A stretch of 64,000 nt of DNA from Ovis canadensis (lineage: Eukaryota > Chordata > Mammalia > Artiodactyla > Bovidae): NCBI RefSeq assembly GCF_042477335.2, contig NC_091263.1, positions 74,016,501 to 74,080,500 of the forward strand, in the 5' to 3' direction. The position numbers were made by a program, and so were the translations under genes. The notes beneath the pieces were generated by a model. It saw only the letters and a list, made by a program, of their open reading frames with translations, had not been told where the DNA came from and did no database searches. The first letter of the stretch is position 1; the number at the start of each line of letters is the position of its first letter. Below, in pieces: positions 52,401-61,400 of this stretch.

Positions 52401-55400
52401 CCTCTAGAGAAGCCCCTTATTATTTCTGATACTATTATAAATGGAATTTTTTCTTTTTAAAAGTCTATTCATTTAGTAATTATTTGGCTGTGCTTAGTTA
52501 CAGCACTCCGGACCTTTAGCTGTGGTGCGTAGGATCAAGTTCCCTGACCGGGGATCGAACCCAGGCCTCCTGTGCTGAGAGCAGGGTCTGAGCGACCAGA
52601 CCACCGGGGCAGTCCCGGAGTCGCTCTCTCGACGTTATTTCTGGAGGAGTCGTGAGTGTAGGGAGACACAGCTGATTCATGCACACTGGTCTTGTGTCCT
52701 ACAGCCTTGGTGACCTCGTGTGAGCTCCGGTGGCTTTTTTCTCTTGTGAACATTTATCTGCTTTCCTGCCTCTGTTCTCAGCCTCTCTGCAGCAGGCTGG
52801 GCCCTCTGTGGTTGTGGCGTGTGGCCGTCGTTGCCCTGTTGCTTGTGGGATCTTGGTTCCTCGACGATCAGGGATCGAACCCGCGTCTCTTGCACCACAA
52901 GATGAGTTCCCAAGCGATGGGGCACTGGCCAAGTCCCTCTCGGAGCTTTTCCGGTGGGTCCCTCCAGGTTTTCCAAAGGAAATACCATGTCCTGGGCAGT
53001 TACCTATTCCTCTCCAATCTGGACGCCTTTTTTTTCTTTCCTAACTGCCCTGATTAGCACAATGTTGACTAGAAGTGATGGGGAGCCGGGGTGGTGGGCA
53101 TCTTTGTCTTGTTACTGATCTTGGGGGAGAATGTTTAGTCTGGCCATACATCTGATGCTACCTGTGGAGTTTCATAGACACCCTTTATTGGGTTCTATCC
53201 CCGTGTTTAGGAGAAGGCAGTGGCACCCCACTCCAGTACTCTTGCCTGGAAAATCCCATGGACGGAGGAGCCTGGTGGGCTGCAGTCCATGGGGTCGCTG
53301 AGGGTTGGACAGGACTGAGCAACTTCACTTTCACTTTTCACTTTCCTGCATTGGAGAAGGAAATGGCAACCCAGTCCAGTGTTCTTGCCTGGAGAATCCC
53401 AGGGACGGGGGAGCCTGATGGGCTGCCGTCTCTGGGGTCGCACAGAGTCGGACACGACTGAAGTGACTTAGCAGCACATCCCTGTGTTTTGGGTGTTTAT
53501 ACCATGGATGGTGTTGGATTCTGTCGACTCTTTTTCTGCATCTCTGGAGACGATCAACCTGGCCCTGTCCTTTCTCCTACAAATACGCTGATGGCAGGTC
53601 CCGCTGGTTGCTCTTGGTGCGCCGACTTTCCGGGCCTGGGGCAGCTCCTGCTGGGTCGCAGCGCGGAGCTCTCTCTCCATACTGCCGTGTTCAGGTTGCC
53701 AGCCTTTTACGGAGCGCTTTGGCATCCGTGTTCATCCAGGGGTCGTGGCCTGAGGTCTTGCAATGTCTGGGCGGTTTTGGTGTCAGGGAAATACTGGGCT
53801 CATCAGAAGAGCTGGAAACGTTCCCTCGTCTCCTGTATCCGGTGAGTCTGTGACGCCCTGGTGCCATGAGCACTGATCTTTCTGAGATGTCGCCGTGGCC
53901 TCCTCAGCCTGTGCTGGCGGTGGACAGCAGAGGCTGTGAGTCTGTCTGTTACCCGGGTGCGTCCCAGGGCTCTGGGCAAGAACTGTGAGGAGTCTGAGGC
54001 TCTGCTAGCGAGCTTGCTGCAGCTCCACGGATACCGGCAGATGGCCTGAAACTCCGGGGTCTGGAGGAAGGGCCGAGTGCACCTGCAGCTTTAAAGCTGC
54101 CAGTAGCTTGAGCCCCAAGCCCCACGGCAGCACGGGGAGTGCCAGGCGGCACCCGAACAGTCAGCAGGCTGCGCTGTAGGAGCGGAGCCCCAAGCGCCGC
54201 AACTGGGAGCTTTAACAACGGCCAGCGAGCGTGACTGACTGCCCTTGCCGTGTTTAACTGTCTTCTGGCCCCCAGCTACGCTTTTTTTTTAAAGTATCTT
54301 GTCTCTGTGTGTTTGCTTGCCTGCGCTGGGCCGTGGCTGGGTGTGGCACAGAGCATCATCAGTTCCCATTGCAGCCTGCAGATTCTAGTTCCCTGACAAG
54401 GGGTCGAGCCTGGGCCCCCTGCGCTGGGCGCTCGGAGTCTTAGCCACCCAGGGAAGCCCCCACTTCCTACTCTTACTTGGCTCGGATGCTTGTTTTTGAT
54501 GAAGGAAAACCTCATGAAAGGGAAGGGGGGAGACAGATTTCAGGAGACACACTGTGTCTCACGTCTGAAAACGCGGCCCCCGCTTGGCGGTTCGGCAGGC
54601 ACGGTGGTGCGGGGAGAAGGTGGCTTTCCCGAAGGCGTTTGAAGGCGCGGGCCTCCCCTTCTTCTGGCTCCCAGCATCCTGCTTCCTGAGGGTGGCCCCT
54701 CTGACTCCCGACCCTTTCCACGAGACGAGCCCTTTCTCTCCCGGACTCTCGGGGCCCTCCCGTGTCCCCGGCGTCCCGCGCTTCACTTCAGGTCCGTTTC
54801 CTCCCGCTCCGCTGGGGTGGCTGGTACCTTTCATCGGGGATTTCAGTTCCAGGAAGCTTTCCTCATTTACCGCAGGGGTGTTTCATCCAGCCATCGTCTC
54901 TCTTTCTTTCTTTTCTTTCTTTTTTACTAAACGCCCATTATTCAGATATTGGACACTGCAGACACACTCTCTTTCCCTCGTTTCCTCTCCAGTTGCTGAG
55001 ACGTCCCTTCCACCCTGCAGCCCGGGCTCCCTGCTGTAGGCTCCTTTCCCATCGTGCTCGTCACCTCCAGGAGCCCTCTGGCACCGACGCAGGTTCTATC
55101 TCTTCTCTCCAAGGACGCGTCTCCTCCTGGCATAGCTCGTTTCCTCCGGCCTGTTTCTTCATTTCTGTGTTTTCATTTCTCTCTGTTACGCACACGCTTT
55201 CTGCAGAGGTCTGATGACTCCCAGCTGTTTGCTGTCTGTAACAGAGGGACACCACGGAAGCCTTTTCTGTGAGGTTCTTTAGGGGGTGAGTTTGCTTTCC
55301 CTTTCAGGGGAGGAGGGGTTGCTGGTCGATCCCCAGGGTAGCGTCGTCCAGTCTCCTGACTAGAGGGTATCGCCCACGTCTGGGAGCCAGAGGAGGAAGA

Positions 55401-58400
55401 AAGCTGATGCTCTCGAGGTCCGGGATGTAGCTGTTCTCTCCAGTTCCCTGTTTTTGTCAGTGACCACCTCTCCCGCCCCGCCCCGTCCTCAGCGTCTGTC
55501 TTTGTTGGGGTGCAGGAAGGGCTTTAGCTCCGTGTGGGAGGGCGTGATGGAGTCTCCTTCCTGCCTCTGTCCCCACGTGATCAGTGTCAGCCCCCTCCCC
55601 TCCCGCAGGCGGGTGATCGCTCCCGGGGGTCCGTGGTTTCTGCTTCCTTTTCCTGTTACCAGGTGAGCGCTGAACTCCTGCGTCTGGGCACTTACTCAGC
55701 CACCCACTTATGTGCTTCCAACACTGTGATGCCGTTGCCCCCGTCCCCTTCCGTCTCACTGTTCACTCCACGTACTGTCTTTTTCAGGGAGTGTGGGAGG
55801 AAACAGAGGTGTCCTCCCCCCATTTTAGCCAAAACCTACCACTGTGTTTACTGACTGCTCTGGTATCCATCGAGCTGAGCTCGGCTGCCCACTCGTGTCC
55901 GAGCCTTGCGACCCCGCAGACTGCAGCTGCCACGCTTCTCTGCCTGTGCCGCCCGCAGTGGCAGGCGGGTTGTGCGCCACGGAGCCACCGGAGAAGCCAG
56001 AGGAATTTCTCGACTGGTTTTCTGAGTAAATAAGCGGGACGCGCGGGCTCGTGCTGCGTGAGAAGAGAAAAGTCAGCGCTTGCGTTCGGGTCCGACCCTG
56101 AGGTCCGTGGCTCATCACGAGCCTGCGATTGCGTTAATACCCTTGTTCTGCTTTCCATAAACCCTCTGACAGCTCACTCATCCAGTCCCGGACAGTTACT
56201 GTCCTCGAAGCAAATGATTAAAATGGAGTTTGAGAGCTTGCCTGGTAAACCCATTTCCCTCTGGCTGGAAGCATTATTAGTCCATTATTGTTCCAGGAGA
56301 AGAGGTCGGCTCAGACAGTCTTGAAACACAGGACATCAATTCTCTAACTCAATATGATACAAAGGCAGATGAGACGAGGAACGAGATGAAGAGTGTGTCT
56401 TCTGGATCCTTAGACACTGATCACCGGCCACTGCCCCGGAGGTCCCGAGGCTGCCCTGCGTCTTGCCTTCTGCTCCAGAGAAAGCCCGCAGCCAGAGGGC
56501 AGAGGGCAGAGGGCAGGGCCGCGACCAGCAGGGGTTCTGTGCTTCTTCTTTCTTTCCCTGTTCCCTGGGCAGCACTAAGCTCCGTCCCTGCTGAAGGGGA
56601 GCCCCAGGGGCGGGGGCGGGAGGCTGAGCTCCGTCTCTGCTGGAGGGGAGCCCCAGGGGCGGGGGCGGGAGGCTGAGCTCTGTCCCTGCTGGAGGGGAGC
56701 CCCAGAGGCGGGGGCAAGAGAAGGTCAGGCGCCCGGGCTCCCTCCTGCCCCTCCCAGGCCCCCCTACACTCGTGGCTCCAACGAGGATCCTGACAAGATC
56801 TCCTTGTCCTGCCAGGGTTCTCGCTACTGTGACAGGAACCACCTTTACGTGAGCGTCTGATGGTTAATATAACAAAATATTTTGCTGTTCAGCCGGTAAG
56901 TCGTGTCTGACTCTGCGACCCCACGGACTGCGGCAGGCCAGGCCTCCCTGTCCATCACCATCTCCCAGAGCTTGCTCAAACTCATGTCTGTTGAGGCGGT
57001 GATGCCATCCAGCCATCTCGTCCTCTGTCGTCCCCTTCTCCTCTTGCCCTCAATCTTTCCGAGCATCAGGGTCTTTTCCAATGAGTCAGCTCTTCACATC
57101 GGGTGGCCAAAGTATAATAATGAAAGCTATTAGAACCATTAAAAAAATATATTTTGGAAAATTCTATGAAGAACAAATAGAGAGAGGAAAATTGAAGCTT
57201 CTTGTTACCGGGACTTTCAAGCATACAAAAGCGAGTAGACATGGGCTTTGGGCAGTCCCGCGGTTAGAGCAGGGACCCAGGTTTGATCCCTGGTTGGGGA
57301 ACTAAGATACCACAGCCCACGTGGCCGGAATGAAAGCGAAAATGTAGTAAGTAAAGCCCTGCAGCCATCACCCAGCTGCAAAGTGGCCCGCACTCTACCA
57401 GTGCTGTGGAGTCTGTTCTCGCCGTCCCCAGCGCCCAGTCCCCATCCAATTAAAAAAAAATTTGCTAGTGGAGAAGGCAATGGCGCCCCACCCCAGTACT
57501 CTTGCCTGGAAAATCCCATGGACGCAGAAGCCTGGTGGGTTGCAGTCCATGGGGTCGCCAAGAGTCGGACACGACTGTGACTTCACTGTCACTTTTCACT
57601 TTCATGCATTGGAGAAGGAAATGGCAACCCACTCCAGTGTTCTTGCCTGGAGAATCCCAGGGACGGGGGAGCCTGGTGGGCTGCCGTCCATGGGGTCGCA
57701 CAGAGTCAGACACGACTGAAGTGACTCAGCAGCAGCAGCAGGGTAGATTAACACAAATTTCAGACAGCGTATCATTCTCATCTATAAAAACTTCTGCACA
57801 GTCTCTGCTCATCCGTGACCTTTTTCCTTTTTCCTCCTCTCTTACGTAAAGCCACAGTGAAAAAAGGGAAAGCATTAGGCCCGTGGTTGTGTCCAACTCT
57901 TTTCGAACCCCTGGACTGTATCCCACCAGGCTTCTCCGTTCATGGGATTTCCCAGGCAAGAACACTGGAGTGGGTTGCCATGCCTTCCTCCTGAGGCCCA
58001 AACTTGGGTCTCCCGCATTGCGGGCAGATTCTTTACTGTCTGAACCACCAGGAAAGTGCCTGCAAAAGCCTTATCATCATAACCTAACAGAATTACCAGT
58101 TCCTTAACACCAAGTAGTATTAGATGGCATTAATACTCCGGCCCATTTAACACCCCAGCCCACGTTCAGATTCCCCAGATTATCTGAAAAAAATATCTTT
58201 CTGCAGATTTGTTTGAATCAAGAGCCTAATAAGGCACATTCATCATGTCGGGCTCACAGATCTCCAAAGCCTCTTAGTTGCTAATGGAAACTTTATTCTT
58301 TAACTTAAACATATTTATGTGCTTCAACACGAGGGCAGGCGTGCCTCTGGCTTGGCTTTCTTCAGGGGCTGTGCCATTTTTATCTGGCGTGCGTCCAAAG

Positions 58401-61400
58401 TTGTGAGTGCTCCGGAGGCATGTTTTTCCTAGACCTGTCCTGGCCTCGAGGTCCATCAGGGAGGTTCGAGCGGGACTCCTCGTCGTTTTCAGTGTGAGTG
58501 CTTTCCGCCTTAGTTACCAGGGCAACTAATCAAACTCTGGAGACAGCTGTTTATTAGATTTATGCCTATTTAAGATTCTCCCTGTTGCATTAAAAATTAT
58601 AAATCCATACCGCAGATTGCAACAACGGAAGCAATTAGATTTCTGGAGACAGGCTGGTGATGAATGTGTGGATTAGGTATTATCTTAGAAGCGCTTCCCA
58701 GCGACCTGTCGCGAGTGGCCGCAGTGCAGGAGTGAGGTCGCCCCTGTTCCGTGGGCTCCTCGTGTGTTTGAGCTCTCCAGTCGGGCATCAGCCTTCCCTC
58801 CCCCATCCCTCGTCCCCTCGTGTTCAACTCCTTCTGATCGCAAGGCCGCCGGGTGCCAGGCGCGTTACAGACCCGACCCCACCCACTGAGGAGGGGGCAG
58901 CCCCCGCCGAGGGTGTGAAGGCCCAAGGTCAGAGTCACCGACTTTGAGTCAGTCTCCTGAGAGGGTGACAGGCAGGAAGGCCGGGGGTCTCCAAACGGAG
59001 GAAACAGGCTGCGAGCGTCAGACGCTTTTTCTCTTTCTCTCTCTCTGAGGCGGCAGGAGGAAGCAAATGACAAGGGCCAAGAGTCTTCCCTTCTCGAGAG
59101 TCTTCCCTTCTCGAGAGTCTTCCCTTCTCGAGAGTCTTTCCTTCTCGAGAGTCTTCCCTTCTGGAGATTTTTCCCTTCTCGACACAAATTTAGAAAGAGG
59201 CTTCTCTTTTAAAGTTCTGTGTCTCCACCTGAACTTGACTGTTCTCAAACCTTGAGCTGAGCAATGCGTTTTCCTTATGGAAATGTTTGTCTTAAACTAT
59301 GTCAATGGACTATACTTTTACCCTAGACTGCAAGTCGGTTCCGCCCAAGACTCAGAACTGACTGGACAAACCAGGATGTTTCACTCACACATTGTTCTAA
59401 TCTGTGCTAATAAAACTGTGTGTGCTTGGAAATCTGCCTTAAAGATCTCACGTCGATCGTTTGATGGCCCGGGAAGACTCACCTGGTGCCAAGGTTATCT
59501 CAATGCATCATGTGTGGGTGAGGGGCCTGGTTCCAGCCCCTGAGTTTTGAGACATTCCCTTCCTCTAATTAGCAGTCTGCTAGTAGCTGTATAACATCCA
59601 GCTAAAGACTAGCAGGGGGCTACGCTTTCTGCCCTTTTCTGACATCTGTGTCAGAGCGTTCTCTATCTCTTTTATACTGTAATAAAACTTTAATACACAA
59701 AAGCTCTGAGTGATCGAGCCGCGTCACTGGCCCCGGGTTGAATTCCTGTCCTCCGGGGCCAAGAACCCCGGCGTCGGCGTCGTTCACTGCTCAGCAGCAC
59801 CTTTCAGCCCACCCCCGTCTCGGGACTGCCGGTCGCGGCATCTCCGGCCCCGTGGGTACCTGCTCCGTGGAAGCCCCCGCAGACGTAGAGCTTCCCATCC
59901 ACGGCGCCCGCGCTGGTGGAGTTGGAGCGCAGCCCAAGCAGGGGCGTGGGCATCGGGGGCCCCTCTCTCCAGAAGTCGCCGTCCGGGTTGTAGATCTCCA
60001 CCGCGTCCAGGCACTTCCGGACCTGGCCCCTGTCCCGGCCGACGCAGCCGATCCCACCTGCAGAGGGACACAGGACAGAGTGACCGGGGTGGCGCGTCCC
60101 CGCAGGCACGCCCCCAACCCGGCCCACACCCCAGGCTCGCGGCCTGGGCGGTCTCGTGCACCTGGCTCCTTTCCCGGGATGCTTTCTTTCTTTAATTAAC
60201 TATTTTAATGGAAGGATAATTGCTTTGCAGAAATTTGCTGTTTTCTGTCAAACCTCAACCTGAGTCAGCCATAGGTCTACACACGTCCCCTCCCTGTTGA
60301 GCCTCCCCCGCTCCCTCCCATCCCACCCCTCCAGGTTGATACAGAGCCCCTGTTGGGGTTCCCTGAGACACACAGCAAATTCCGGTTGGCTACCTACTTT
60401 ACACGTGGTGATGGAAGTCTCCACGTTACTCTCTCCACACATCTATCCCGAGATGCTTGCTAAGCAGTGGTGAGGCCTGCTGTGCACCCAGCCAAGCCCA
60501 AGCCCGTTGACCCCCAGTGCCGTTGGTCTGTGCTCACACGCGGGGCAGACGCACACTGGCTGTCTCAGGGGCCCTCCCTTGAGAGGAGGATTTTGTGATC
60601 TGAGTGTGAGGGCGGCCCAGTTCCGACATCCGCCGTCCTGCGGTCGGTAGGGTCCCAGGGACCTGGCTATCGAGCGAACGTCCTTTCCCCTCCCCAAGGT
60701 GACCAGCCCGTTTCTCCGTCTCCTCCTGTTTTTATTTTATTTCTGGCAGCACCGACTCCTAGCTTACAGGATCTTACCTCCCTGATGAGGGATCGAACCT
60801 GTCCCCGGTGCAAAGCTAGGGCAGAGTCCTAACCACTGGGTCCCCTCTCCCTCTCTTCTTAAGGGGCAGGAATCTTCCCTCCTCAGGGCAGGGCCAGCCT
60901 TTGGTAAATTTTAGCTTTAGTTTCAAAGGGAGGCCCCAAACCCGAACGCCCGTTGCGTCTTCCATTTTCGGCGACAAGGTGCGTTCAACAGGTGCTCTCG
61001 GCCGCGCTCGGGATGAGCTGGGAAAGGAGTGGGGCGTGTTTCCTGCCGTTAGGAAGCTAATGGGGTGGAAAGCCACACGGATGAATAAACAGAGAGCAGA
61101 CTCAGAGGTTAAAGCATCTGCCTGCAATGCGGGAGGCCCGGGTTCGATCCCAGGGTCGGGAAGATCCCCTGGAGAAGGAAATGGTAACCCACTCCAGTAT
61201 TCTTGCCTGGGAAGTCCCATGGATGGAGAAGCCTGGTAGGCTACAGTCCACAGGGTCGCAAAGAGTTGGACACGACTGAGCGACTTCACTTTCACTTTTC
61301 ACTTTCAGGCATCAAGACAGGCACCTCATAGGAGACAGGGGTTATGCTCAGAAGTCCAGAGACTGCAACAAGTTAACAGAAACACCACATACATAATTAT

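Larger units (their letters stand above)
46429..59859 (-). other. KBTBD12: KBTBD12 last intron, repeat-packed
   Basis: The 13.4-kb intron consists largely of SINEs, BovB, an old antisense L1, an LTR and simple repeats. Less repetitive blocks at about 54.5-55.85, 56.0-56.55 and 58.1-58.95 kb hold nothing I can name. Some are AT-rich and look conserved. Confidence 0.75.

Noticed and set aside
61097-61170. tRNA-like A/B-box sequences in many SINEs
   Set aside because: They are SINE heads derived from tRNA, not tRNA genes; no intact cloverleaf is expected.
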